Shown: piece after piece, positions 25,803 through 35,190 of the stretch | How the letters are laid out: every line of letters begins with the position of its first letter | Numbering within the stretch: the first letter of the stretch is position 1 | Source: Pedobacter sp. PF22-3 | GTDB taxonomy: Bacteria; Bacteroidota; Bacteroidia; Sphingobacteriales; Sphingobacteriaceae | Assembly (NCBI RefSeq): GCF_026239555.1 | Contig: NZ_JAPIVP010000003.1 | Coordinates: forward strand, 124,001-188,000 | Direction of reading: 5' to 3' | Length of the DNA stretch: 64,000 nt | Made by a program: the position numbers and the translations under genes | Notes under the pieces: model-generated | Seen by the model: only the letters and a program-made list of their open reading frames with translations | Databases searched by the model: none | Told to the model about the DNA's origin: nothing

Positions 25803-27050
25803 TTATTTTGTATCTATTTTCAACTCGTCTTTTATATAGGCTTTATTTGATCTGATGGTAAAGGTAAAGTCGCTGCCTGTGCCAGGGGTAGACTGTACAC
25901 TGATCTCGCCACCTAGTTTCTCTACCAACAGTTTTACCGTAGCGAGGCCAATTCCTGTTCCACTTTGGGCGAAACGGTCTGAAGTGTTAAGGGTAACATT
26001 TCTTTGAAAAATGCGTTCCAGCTCTTCTTTTCTGATGCCCATACCGTTATCAGAAACGGTTATTTTAGCGATGTCGTCATTAATTATACAATCTATTTTG
26101 ACCAGGCAGATTTGTTTATCGTTATACCGCACCGAATTGGTCAATAGGTTAATCATGATCTGTTGCAGTGCAATTGCTGAAGTGCTGATTTGGATCTTTG
26201 CTTCGGGGTAGCTGATCTGCACATTTTCCGGAATACTGAGCATAGATACCGTTTTGCGCAGAAAACCGTCAAGTTCAATGGTTTCATGTTGTGCCGTCAG
26301 AATTTCTGGTCTGATGGAATAGTCAAGCATGTCGTTAATCAGTTTAGCAAGCGCTTTTGCACTATTCAGGCTGGTTGATGCTAACTTAAGACCTTTCTGG
26401 TCGCCGCTATTATTGAGATGACGGGTCAACAGTTCTGCACTCATGGAAATGGTACTTAATGGATTTTTGATGTCGTGTGCTGCGGCTGTGGCAAACTGCT
26501 GCATAAACTGATTAGTCTCGGCAAGGTGCCTGTTTGTTTCGCATAACAGCAACAATTTTTTTCTCAGCTCCATGTGTGCGATCACCTGTTTGCCAAGTAC
26601 CTTGAGCGACCATAGCTGCTGCTCATTTAGCGTTCTCGGAACGGTATCTATCACGCATAGCGAACCCATTGGCATTCCTTCCGGGGTCATTAATGAAATT
26701 CCGGCATAGAATGCAATATTGGGATTGCCGGTAACCAAAGGATTTTCGGCAAATCGCTGGTCTTCCTTTGCATTGCCAATCACCATTACCCCGGTTGGAT
26801 CAGTGATGGTATGTGCGCAGAAAGCATGCTCTCTTGGAGTCTGTTGGACATCAATGCCCAGTTTACTCTTAAACCACTGGCGCGAGCTGTCTACCAAAGT
26901 AATCAGCGCTATTGGTGTTCCACAGATCTGCGAGGCCATTTTGGTCAGCTCATCGAAATCCTCTTCGGGCAGGCTGTCCATAATCTGATAGGATTCAAGG
27001 GCCTGCAGTCGCTGCTTTTCGTTCTCGTGGAGTTTTGGTATATTATTCAA
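25803..27050 (-). CDS. GAF-domain sensor histidine kinase
   Basis: A 415-residue soluble histidine kinase. A GAF domain covers about residues 10-165 (FCAHTITDPTGVMVI, FYAGISLMTPEGMPMGSLCVID). HisKA has the phospho-acceptor His192 in AAAHDIKNPLST, and the HATPase domain carries the N box (MINLLTNSVRYND), G1 box (VSDNGMGI) and G2 box (GTGIGLATVK). There are no membrane segments, so it senses an intracellular signal, perhaps through GAF. It starts 36 bp after the diadenylate-cyclase-like gene on the same strand and is probably in one operon with it. No response regulator is adjacent. Confidence 0.91.
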   Translation of the reverse strand: MNNIPKLHENEKQRLQALESYQIMDSLPEEDFDELTKMASQICGTPIALITLVDSSRQWFKSKLGIDVQQTPREHAFCAHTITDPTGVMVIGNAKEDQRFAENPLVTGNPNIAFYAGISLMTPEGMPMGSLCVIDTVPRTLNEQQLWSLKVLGKQVIAHMELRKKLLLLCETNRHLAETNQFMQQFATAAAHDIKNPLSTISMSAELLTRHLNNSGDQKGLKLASTSLNSAKALAKLINDMLDYSIRPEILTAQHETIELDGFLRKTVSMLSIPENVQISYPEAKIQISTSAIALQQIMINLLTNSVRYNDKQICLVKIDCIINDDIAKITVSDNGMGIRKEELERIFQRNVTLNTSDRFAQSGTGIGLATVKLLVEKLGGEISVQSTPGTGSDFTFTIRSNKAYIKDELKIDTK

Positions 27051-27086
27051 ATCGTGGTAAATGTAGCGTTAATTTTTTTTTAAAAT

Positions 27087-28421
27087 TCAGTTCCTTGTTG
27101 CCTTCAGCTTTCCGCTCTTTTGATATTGCTGGGTTTTGATATTCTCCCACATAATCAGCCTATCTTCAATTCTGGAAAATACCCGTATATCTCCGTCTTG
27201 CGAAATAACAATACCCAGGCTACCGGGATGCGACCAGCAGTGGGCAATCATGGAGCGGTGCCGGGTACCAAAATGTTTGGGATCTACAGGGATCAATGAT
27301 TTTGGAGTAGCGGTAGCTGTAGAGGAGTTATATATTTTTCCTGGCATCTTTTTCGATCGGATTACGCCCCCAAATCCACGTGCTACCATATCCTGTCCAA
27401 ATAAAACCACGCCGTCTACACAGCTTTGAGAGGCAATAAAACTCACCGAACCCTTAATCTCGTTGGCTACTTCCGTTTTTGCATGCAGGGCCAGGGTTTC
27501 CTGCTCGTAAAGCGATCTGGTAACGGTTTGCTTGCCATCAGCTAGCCGTTGATCGATCATATGCTCGGTAACATAACTGTTAATGGTTTGCTTTAGGTAA
27601 CCACTGATGGCAAGTAACAATCTTTTATAATTCAGTGCATATTTGATATCAACAGCGCTACTATCTTCTGAGATCAGTACTGCCCCACCATGATGGTAGT
27701 TTTGTATTTTTAGCAAGAGCCTAGATAGTGTCTGGGTCCAAATACTGTCCACAAATTCTTCCCAGTCTGCAAAATCTTCACCTGGATGTGATACTGATAG
27801 AAAATTCTTGATTTCTGCCCTGATGGCACCGGCATTTTTCCTGATGATTTTAGATACTGGTCCAATGGTAAATACATCCAGGTAGCGGGTAACCAATACG
27901 TTTTGTTTTAAGGTGGCCAGCAATTCGTAGTCGAACATCACCTTAAGTGTGGCTATATCATCTATAAATACCTGAAAAAGGCCGGGTTGCTCCGATCCTG
28001 ATTCAGATTCGTAATTCAGAAAGCTCTGGTAGTGCATGGCCTGATCAATCATTCCCCAGATAAAGAGTTTCCCATCCTGATCATAATAAACGGCAAGTGA
28101 GGTACCGGATGGGTCGGCTGCTTTAGAAAGTTTAACCAGTGATCTGATATCAAGCGGAATGTGCTGCGCAAATTCTACGCAGCTCCATCTTTCAGAAACA
28201 ATCTTTCTTGGCGGAGTGGGATCGGGATTGGCAGGATCAATAAGCGTAACGGCAACCTTAGTCAGTTCTCCCTCTTCTGTTCTCATTGAGGTATAGAAAA
28301 GACACTCGAAAAGTTCTTCGAGCACACTTAATGGGGGAGTAGCCAGCGCCATTCTGCTATGGTTCAGCTTGGCATGGATATGCGCCGCAAGGTCCGTTGT
28401 TTTTGATTTTTCCTCAATCAT
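27087..28421 (-). CDS. DACNV sensor domain protein with diadenylate cyclase-like C-terminus
   Basis: A 444-residue soluble protein. The C-terminal 110 residues resemble the DAC (DisA_N) domain that makes c-di-AMP from two ATP: DGVVLFGQ at 336-343 corresponds to the DGA motif and GTRHR at 385-389 to the RHR motif, followed by the usual strand pair LGIVISQDGDIRVFS. The N-terminal 330 residues fit the probable sensor domain described as DACNV in comparative studies of nucleotide signalling. It has no membrane segments, unlike CdaA. The histidine kinase follows 36 bp downstream. Ala-to-Val in the DGA motif may alter activity. Assignment is from motif memory. Confidence 0.72.
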   Translation of the reverse strand: MIEEKSKTTDLAAHIHAKLNHSRMALATPPLSVLEELFECLFYTSMRTEEGELTKVAVTLIDPANPDPTPPRKIVSERWSCVEFAQHIPLDIRSLVKLSKAADPSGTSLAVYYDQDGKLFIWGMIDQAMHYQSFLNYESESGSEQPGLFQVFIDDIATLKVMFDYELLATLKQNVLVTRYLDVFTIGPVSKIIRKNAGAIRAEIKNFLSVSHPGEDFADWEEFVDSIWTQTLSRLLLKIQNYHHGGAVLISEDSSAVDIKYALNYKRLLLAISGYLKQTINSYVTEHMIDQRLADGKQTVTRSLYEQETLALHAKTEVANEIKGSVSFIASQSCVDGVVLFGQDMVARGFGGVIRSKKMPGKIYNSSTATATPKSLIPVDPKHFGTRHRSMIAHCWSHPGSLGIVISQDGDIRVFSRIEDRLIMWENIKTQQYQKSGKLKATRN

Positions 28422-28729
28422 TGCCTAATAGCGCTTATTCTTCGTTTGATATAAGGTATACAACAGCAGATGGATGTAAGTGTTTTTGTAAAAATGCTTT
28501 TTTTATTTCGGATGTAAGGGGGCTGTATTTTGTTGAAATTCTCGCACTATTTTTAGCACATTTAGCTACAATTCGGTTGAAGACTATTCTGTAACAGGTT
28601 TCTTTCCTATCTAAAAATGTGAGAGGTAATTTTCTTGTACGACAAATCAACCGATGGTATAAAGCTTAATATACAGTTAACATGGCCACCATATTTTTGC
28701 ATAAATATTTTTGGTCAATCTAATTCTTC
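28422..28729. other. Divergent intergenic region
   Basis: About 308 bp between the diadenylate-cyclase-like gene (minus) and the ECF sigma gene (plus). Apart from the -7 box candidates at 28692-28713, no feature was seen. Confidence 0.35.
28692..28713 (+). promoter_or_regulatory. Two overlapping-range -7 box candidates for the sigma gene
   Basis: TATTTTTG occurs twice, at 28692-28699 and 28706-28713, both fitting TAnnTTTG. The sigma start codon is at 28730. The second copy would leave a very short leader. No TTTG -33 element is visible. Confidence 0.4.
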
Positions 28730-29317
28730 ATGGTGAAGCATCAATTTCAAAACGATCCGTTACATAATAGGAATGTTTTCGATCAAATCTTCAAGGAGTA
28801 CCATAAGGCTGTATATGCCAATATTTTTAAGCTGATTAAAGATCCTTCCATCGCCGAGGATATTCTTCAGGATGTATTTTTCGCACTTTGGGAAAATAAA
28901 GCCAAGCTAGATCCTGAACAACCGGTATCGGCCTGGTTATTTGTTGTGAGTTACAATAGATCAATCTCTTATCTCAGAAAGAAAATAAAACAAAATATCA
29001 GCTATGTAGATAGTTATGATCCTTTTCATACTGTTGCCGAAGAAATATTTCCAGATCAATACCTGATCGAGGCAGAACTTAATATGCTTGAAGAGGCTAT
29101 AAATGCACTCTCGCCCCAGAAACAAAAAGTGTTCAGGTTATGCCGGTTTGAAGGTAAATCGCAAAAAGAGACTGCTCAGCTTTTAGGATTATCTACTGAA
29201 TCGGTAAAAGACTACCTCAAACAATCCAAATACTTTATCAAAGAGTATATTCTTTCCAGAAATCCAACTGGTGGGATAATCAGCGTATCAGTCTTGGTTA
29301 TTTTAGCTAATCTGTAG
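28730..29317 (+). CDS. ECF RNA polymerase sigma-70 factor
   Basis: A 195-residue ECF sigma factor of the Bacteroidota FecI-like group. Region 2 covers about 18-85 (FKEYHKAVYANIFKLIKD, AEDILQDVFFALWENK) and region 4 about 120-180 (ALSPQKQKVFRLCRFEGKSQKETAQLLGLSTESVKDYL-type helix-turn-helix). The last 15 residues are hydrophobic (GGIISVSVLVILANL), a tail also seen in the second sigma factor of the window. A FecR anti-sigma gene follows after about 80 bp, then susC and susD, so it presumably drives that locus when substrate is sensed. Confidence 0.93.
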   Translation: MVKHQFQNDPLHNRNVFDQIFKEYHKAVYANIFKLIKDPSIAEDILQDVFFALWENKAKLDPEQPVSAWLFVVSYNRSISYLRKKIKQNISYVDSYDPFHTVAEEIFPDQYLIEAELNMLEEAINALSPQKQKVFRLCRFEGKSQKETAQLLGLSTESVKDYLKQSKYFIKEYILSRNPTGGIISVSVLVILANL

Positions 29318-29395
29318 TTTTTTTAACGGTAACTTAATGTTTTAATAACATGGTTGGCCACCCCCATTTCAATCGTTCAGCGTATTTACAAACAG

Positions 29396-30466
29396 ATGAA
29401 TGAAATAAAGGAACGCATAGATAAACTATGGTCCAACGAAATTAGTATAGAGGAGCAGCATAAACTACTTGAATCTTTAAGAAAAGATTGTGCTGGGTTA
29501 AAATCTGACTTAAAAAACGACTATGATCTGGAGCTATCTAAAGTTGAGAAAGAAATTACTGAAAAGCGGTTCGAGCATATTTTAGCCCGGCTCCATGCCC
29601 GTATGGATGACCAGGAGACAAAGCCAAATGCGAAGATATTTCCACTCTACCATTGGATCAAAGTTGTTGCTGCTTTATTAATCGTTGCTTTAGTTACGGT
29701 GCTATATTTTAGCCGTAATCATGCCCCACAGCAGAAAGAACTGGCCGGTAATCATGTGCAGTTAAAAAAAGAAATCCTCAGGCAGCCGTATAATTCTGGC
29801 AAGAGTGCCATGATCATCAATCTTTCAGATGGTTCGCGGGTTACCCTGCAGCCTCAGAGCTCATTAAGTTATTATGAACCCTTTAACAGCAGAAGTAGAA
29901 ATATCAGCATGAAGGGAGAAGCTACTTTCAAAGTTGCTAAAGATAAGCACCACCCTTTTATCGTAAGTGCAAATGGTTTTACCACAACTGCATTAGGTAC
30001 CGAATTTACCGTTAACACCAATAAAAAGGATCGGCTTACGGTAAAGTTGATAGAAGGAAAGGTAGTGGTTAAAGCTGGTTCTGAAAACAGGATGAAAATG
30101 AGTGATATTTATTTAATTCCAGGTGAGCAGTTATCTATTAATACCAAATTAAAGGTGCACAGTCTAATCAATTTTAAAGATTCGAATAATACAGATAAGC
30201 CGAAACCAGCATTAAGCGTAACTGCAAAGGATGCGCTGCTGTTTAATGAAACGCCTTTGAGTGAGGTATTTAGCAGCTTGGCTAAACGCTATGAGACTGA
30301 TTTTGTTTATGAAGATGTTGAAGAGACCGAATTGCAAAAATTATACTTTACAGGTAGCGTTGGAGCTACTGAAAAATTAAATACCATACTGCCTGTTATC
30401 TGTAACATGAACGGGTTAACCTTTAAACTTACCGCTAAAAGCATCATCATCAGCAAACAAAAATAA
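29396..30466 (+). CDS. FecR-family anti-sigma factor
   Basis: An inner-membrane anti-sigma factor of 356 residues, counted from the ATG at 29396 (MNEIKERIDKLW). The frame is open from a TTG at 29354, but the 14 extra residues have no support. Cytoplasmic N-terminal region 1-87, membrane helix about 88-105 (WIKVVAALLIVALVTVLYFS), periplasmic FecR domain about 140-240 (LSDGSRVTLQPQSSLSY, MKGEATFKVAKDKHHPFIV, LGTEFTVN) and a C-terminal DUF4974 domain about 280-356. It should hold the upstream ECF sigma until a signal arrives. The adjacent SusC lacks an STN signalling domain, so the signal route is not obvious. Confidence 0.92.
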   Translation: MNEIKERIDKLWSNEISIEEQHKLLESLRKDCAGLKSDLKNDYDLELSKVEKEITEKRFEHILARLHARMDDQETKPNAKIFPLYHWIKVVAALLIVALVTVLYFSRNHAPQQKELAGNHVQLKKEILRQPYNSGKSAMIINLSDGSRVTLQPQSSLSYYEPFNSRSRNISMKGEATFKVAKDKHHPFIVSANGFTTTALGTEFTVNTNKKDRLTVKLIEGKVVVKAGSENRMKMSDIYLIPGEQLSINTKLKVHSLINFKDSNNTDKPKPALSVTAKDALLFNETPLSEVFSSLAKRYETDFVYEDVEETELQKLYFTGSVGATEKLNTILPVICNMNGLTFKLTAKSIIISKQK

Positions 30467-30548
30467 TTTTTTAACCCCAGGTTTTTAACCAGATAAATGT
30501 CCCCGAAATGGGATAAAGGGACGCTATTGCCTAATTTTTATATATATC

Positions 30549-33500
30549 ATGCAAACAAACAAACTAAAAAAGACAATCAGAAAATTCAGATGTTTTGCCG
30601 CATTTGCGCTACTGACCATGATTACCCATGCTGTTTATGCACAGCAGAACACTTCCGTAAAAGGAACCGTAGTGGATGAAAAAGGCGCTACACTTCCCGG
30701 AGTTTCCGTGATGATGGTAGACCAGACCACTAAAAAACAGGAAACCACTGTTACCGATTTAAAAGGAATATTTGTTTTTAACAATGTTAAAATAGGAAAC
30801 AGGTACGATTTTACTTTTAATTATGTTGGCTACGAAAAGAAAACGTCAGCAGCTTTCCTAATCAATCCGGGTACCAACAACTCTATCCTTATCCGTATGG
30901 AAACCAGCTCTTCAGGCTTGAATGATGTGGTGGTTGTAGGTTATGGCAGCCAGAAGAAAACCAAAATTACCGGTGCCATTTCGCAGGTAAAATCAGAAGA
31001 ACTGAACAAATACTCCGGCAGTAACTTTGCCCTGCAACTTGCCGGTAAAGCAGCCGGTGTAGTGATTAATGATGCTTCTGCGCAGCCGGGTACCGATCCA
31101 CAGATCGTAATACGGGGTATCGGTACGCTCACCGCAGGGGTAAGTCCTTTGGTAGTTGTAGATGGTTTTCCACTTTCTGAGGGAAGTTCGCTCAATACGG
31201 TGAATCCCCAGGATATAGAAACCATTGATATTCTAAAGGATCCGGCATCAGCAGCCATTTATGGCTCAAGGGCTGCCAATGGGGTGATCTTGATTACCAC
31301 TAAAAATGGCCGTTCGGATAAAAACACTGTTTCTTTCGATTTCTATACTGGCGCGCAGGTGCGTGCAGATAAAGTTGATCTTGTAGACGGTTATCAGTTT
31401 GCTCAGCTGAATACCGAAGCAAGGGATTGGGGATACGTATCTAGAAATCCAACCAACAGAAGTGTCAACGATGATTATGCTACCAGAGTTGCTAAAGGAG
31501 CCAATAAAAGAGATTTAAGGTTAAACTATATTCAGCCCTATTTAAATAATCAGCCAGGTTTAACCAATACCGACTGGTTGGATGAGATTTTTCGAACGGC
31601 GCCTATCAGCAGTTACAATGTTGCCGTTTCAGGTGGAAACGATAGATCTAAATACTATTTTTCTGGCAATTACTTTAATCAGGAAGGGATTGTGGTAGAA
31701 ACCGGACTGAAACGTTACAGCATGTCGTTTAAGTTTGATTCCAAACTCTCTAAATCATTTGATGTGGGTTTGAGCATTAATCCGAGCTACAACAGTCAGA
31801 ATTTTTTCCAGAACGATGCCAGCAGGAGTAGCGATGCTATTGGTGCCGCACTGATTATGTATCCTTTTTTCCCTGCAAGAAACAACGATGGTTCTTTAGC
31901 CATAAGTCAGCAGATTATAGCGAATACGCCAGAAGATGGAGCGCTTGGAGAAAATCCTGTTGCCATAATGGAAAAAACGAAATACAATAAAAACCTCTTC
32001 CGCACCTTTGGTAATGCCTACCTTAATTTTAAACCCATGGCAGGGCTTACCTTTAAAACGCTTTTGGGTGGAGATTATAGCAATAATTTTATCGACTTCT
32101 TTACCCCAACTGACGTTGGCGAATACCGTGCGGCAGCACCAAAACCTGCCCGGGCAAGTGAAACAAAGGGCTCGGTAATGAACTATCTTTGGGAGAATAC
32201 GCTCACTTTCGAAAAGACCTTTGGAAAACATGATATTAATATCCTGGCCGGAACTACTTTTCAGAAAGAATCTGGTAACAGTACGCTGGTTTCGGGTACC
32301 GGAATTCCTGATAATAATATAGACAATATCGCTGGCGCATCTTCATTTTCTGTGGTTCCGCAAAGGTACATCTGGACACAGCTTTCTTACCTGACCCGGT
32401 TGCAGTATGCTTATGCAAACAAATACCTGTTTTCGGCAGCCATTAGAAGAGATGGTTCTTCAAGGTTTGGCCAGGATGCCAAATGGGGTAATTTCCCATC
32501 AGTAACCGGCGGATGGATATTGAGCAGGGAAGATTTTTTTCCAAAGGTGAACTGGATTGATTTATTGAAGTTTAGGGCTACTTACGGCAAAGCAGGGAAT
32601 AATCAGATTGGTAATTACAGCTCTTATGCACTTGCAAATCCCATCAGTTATGTAAGCGGATCAACACTTCTTCCTGGTTTTGCTGCCGTTAACCCGGCAA
32701 ACAGTGCGCTTTCCTGGGAGACCAAAACCTCTTATAATTTTGGAATGGACTTAGGGCTTTTAAAGGTATTAAATATCTCTGCCAACTATTATTCGATGGT
32801 AACTTCAGATCTTTTATTACAGGTTCCGGTGCCCTCGCAATCAGGTTATGATAGTGCATTGCAAAATGTGGGCAGGGCCAGCAACAAAGGCCTGGAGCTC
32901 GAACTCTCTGGCACCAATATTAAACTTGGTCCCTTAAGCTGGAATTTCGGTGCCAATATCGCTACCAATAAAAATAAAGTATTGGAGCTTGGGCCAGGGC
33001 AGAACCAGATTGTTACCGGTACCAATAGTGCATTCAGAACCAAAGTGGGTGGCCCCATTGCCGAGCTTTATGGCTATAATGTAACCGGTGTGTATAAAAA
33101 TCAGGCTGAGATAGACAATAGTCCGCATGTTGCCGGAACCCTGCTGGGCGATTATATTGTGCAGGATGTAAACGGCGACGGAAAAATAACGCCCGACGAC
33201 CGGATGGGCTTTGGTACCTATGCCCCAAAAATCACCTATGGTTTCAACAGTAGTTTTGCTTATAAAAGCTTTGAACTGAGTTTCTCCATCAACGGAATAT
33301 GGGGAAGGAAAATTTATGATAATGGATTGGTAAACATGGAATCTGGAGAAGGTTTTTCTATGGCCGATAATTATTATTACGAGAACAGGTACCATCCTGT
33401 TAACAACCCAAATGGTTTTCTGGCACAACCCAATACCAATTACTCGGCCAACAGGCTAAATACCAATGCCTCTAATATTTTCTTCCAAAAGGCCGATTAT

Positions 33501-33731
33501 ATCCGCCTGCGTAATGTTCAGCTTACTTATAACCTGTATTCAAAATTATTGTCTAAACTAAAAGTATCCAGGGCAAGTGTATATGTAACCGGGAATAACC
33601 TGCTCACCGTAACTAATTTTCGGGGATTTAATCCTGATGCCACCAGCGATAACGTACTGACCTCAGGCTATTCTAATTCCAACTATCCCGTGGCCAGGTC
33701 TTTTGTAGCAGGTTTCAATTTAACCTTTTAA
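30549..33731 (+). CDS. SusC/RagA family TonB-linked outer membrane protein (phosphodiester locus 1)
   Basis: A 1060-residue TonB-dependent transporter. Signal peptide to about residue 31 (HAVYA/QQ), carboxypeptidase-regulatory-like domain about 34-115 (GTVVDEKGATLPGVSVMM), plug about 120-235 (NDVVVVGYGSQKK, IETIDILKDPASAAIYGSRAANG) and barrel to the final strand FVAGFNLTF. There is no STN domain between the signal peptide and the first domain, although a FecR/sigma pair precedes it. It begins 82 bp after fecR, and susD follows 22 bp downstream. The glycerophosphodiesterase at the end of the operon suggests that glycerophosphodiesters or related head groups are the cargo. Confidence 0.95.
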   Translation: MQTNKLKKTIRKFRCFAAFALLTMITHAVYAQQNTSVKGTVVDEKGATLPGVSVMMVDQTTKKQETTVTDLKGIFVFNNVKIGNRYDFTFNYVGYEKKTSAAFLINPGTNNSILIRMETSSSGLNDVVVVGYGSQKKTKITGAISQVKSEELNKYSGSNFALQLAGKAAGVVINDASAQPGTDPQIVIRGIGTLTAGVSPLVVVDGFPLSEGSSLNTVNPQDIETIDILKDPASAAIYGSRAANGVILITTKNGRSDKNTVSFDFYTGAQVRADKVDLVDGYQFAQLNTEARDWGYVSRNPTNRSVNDDYATRVAKGANKRDLRLNYIQPYLNNQPGLTNTDWLDEIFRTAPISSYNVAVSGGNDRSKYYFSGNYFNQEGIVVETGLKRYSMSFKFDSKLSKSFDVGLSINPSYNSQNFFQNDASRSSDAIGAALIMYPFFPARNNDGSLAISQQIIANTPEDGALGENPVAIMEKTKYNKNLFRTFGNAYLNFKPMAGLTFKTLLGGDYSNNFIDFFTPTDVGEYRAAAPKPARASETKGSVMNYLWENTLTFEKTFGKHDINILAGTTFQKESGNSTLVSGTGIPDNNIDNIAGASSFSVVPQRYIWTQLSYLTRLQYAYANKYLFSAAIRRDGSSRFGQDAKWGNFPSVTGGWILSREDFFPKVNWIDLLKFRATYGKAGNNQIGNYSSYALANPISYVSGSTLLPGFAAVNPANSALSWETKTSYNFGMDLGLLKVLNISANYYSMVTSDLLLQVPVPSQSGYDSALQNVGRASNKGLELELSGTNIKLGPLSWNFGANIATNKNKVLELGPGQNQIVTGTNSAFRTKVGGPIAELYGYNVTGVYKNQAEIDNSPHVAGTLLGDYIVQDVNGDGKITPDDRMGFGTYAPKITYGFNSSFAYKSFELSFSINGIWGRKIYDNGLVNMESGEGFSMADNYYYENRYHPVNNPNGFLAQPNTNYSANRLNTNASNIFFQKADYIRLRNVQLTYNLYSKLLSKLKVSRASVYVTGNNLLTVTNFRGFNPDATSDNVLTSGYSNSNYPVARSFVAGFNLTF

Positions 33732-33753
33732 TGTATCATAAAATATTATTCAA

Positions 33754-35163
33754 ATGAAAAATATAATCAATAAATTACTTTTTATGGGAGGGCTTTTCTT
33801 TCTTTTTTCCATCGCTTCCTGTACGAAAGAACTCAATCAACAGCCCATCACTTCTAAATCACTGGCTAATTTTATCACGACAGAAACCGAAGTTGAAGAG
33901 TATGTGAACGCGGTTTACGGCACTTTACAATTAAATGGTTTATATGGTCTCTATCTCCCAGCGATCGGAGAAATTCCTTCAGATAACACATTCGATGAAG
34001 TACCTGCAAACGACAGCGGTATGTATGGCCAGCTCGATCAGTTTACCACCGTTGCCTCTAATGGCATGCTTTCAGATTTATGGAAAAATTCCTACCAGGG
34101 CATTCAGCGTGCCAATACTGTGCTAAATAGGATAGATGGCATTTCTTATGCCAGTGCTTCCACAAAGCAGGCCAGAAAAGGAGAAATGCATTTCATACGC
34201 GCCCTGCTTTATTTTAATATGGTTCGTGTGTTTGGCGATGTGCCATTAGTGACTATAGAAACCACTAATCCTAATACATTTTTTGGTCAGGGACGTACAA
34301 GTAAAGATGTTGTATATACACAGATCATTTCAGATCTGAGCAACGCCATACAAGAATTGCCTGCAAGTACCACTACCCCAGGAAAGGCTGTTAAAACTGC
34401 TGCTCAATCATTAATGGGGAAAGTATATTTAACCCTGGGCAAGTTTGCAGAAAGTAAAACCGTACTTAATGATGTAGTTGCCTCCGGGAAACATACACTA
34501 CTTTCCGAACCGGCAGATGTTTTTGCATTGAATAACAAAAACAACAACGAAGTTATTTTTGCTGTGCAGTTTGCATCTGGTCTGAATGGAAATAGCGAAG
34601 GCAGTTCAGCTTATCAGCAATTCAGTCCGTCGGGTACCATTAGTGGTGCCAAAGGCCATAATCTGCCAACCAAAAGTTTTTATCAGTTGTACAGTGCTAC
34701 CGATAAACGCAAAACAGCGTATGTTGGTTTAACAAGTGCAGGAACACCTTTTTCTACGAAACTGAAGGCTTCTACAACAACACCGGCAGATGGGGGTAGC
34801 AATTTTGTGGTATTGCGTTATGCGGATGTATTATTGATGCTGGCGGAAGATGAAAATGAATTGGGGAATGCTGAGACGGCAAAAACCTACCTGAATTTAG
34901 TGCGGAGGAGAGCTGGCTTGGCCGATGCCGCACAGCAAGGCCAGGTAGATGTTAGGGATGCAATTACGCTGGAGAGAAGATTGGAGCTGATAGGGGAAGG
35001 CCATCGTTGGTTTGATCTGTTGAGAACTGGTGCCGCTCTTTCAGTAATGAATGCCTGGTTTGCCTCGCAAAATATAACCACCAGAATTACAGATCACGAC
35101 CTGCTGCAACCTATTCCGCAAGACCAGATTGATACAGATCCCGCAATTAAACAAAATCCATAA
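33754..35163 (+). CDS. RagB/SusD family lipoprotein (phosphodiester locus 1)
   Basis: A 469-residue SusD-type surface lipoprotein (lipobox IASC, Cys23). Landmarks are GEMHFIRALLYFNMVRVFGDVPLV, LRYADVLLMLAEDENELGN, LERRLELIGEGHRWFDLLRTG and the C-terminal LQPIPQDQIDTDPAIKQNP. It is slightly shorter than the SusD proteins of the carbohydrate locus. It lies between susC (22 bp upstream) and the glycerophosphodiesterase gene (27 bp downstream). Confidence 0.94.
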   Translation: MKNIINKLLFMGGLFFLFSIASCTKELNQQPITSKSLANFITTETEVEEYVNAVYGTLQLNGLYGLYLPAIGEIPSDNTFDEVPANDSGMYGQLDQFTTVASNGMLSDLWKNSYQGIQRANTVLNRIDGISYASASTKQARKGEMHFIRALLYFNMVRVFGDVPLVTIETTNPNTFFGQGRTSKDVVYTQIISDLSNAIQELPASTTTPGKAVKTAAQSLMGKVYLTLGKFAESKTVLNDVVASGKHTLLSEPADVFALNNKNNNEVIFAVQFASGLNGNSEGSSAYQQFSPSGTISGAKGHNLPTKSFYQLYSATDKRKTAYVGLTSAGTPFSTKLKASTTTPADGGSNFVVLRYADVLLMLAEDENELGNAETAKTYLNLVRRRAGLADAAQQGQVDVRDAITLERRLELIGEGHRWFDLLRTGAALSVMNAWFASQNITTRITDHDLLQPIPQDQIDTDPAIKQNP

Positions 35164-35190
35164 ATACCATCAAATTTTAATAAAAACGAA

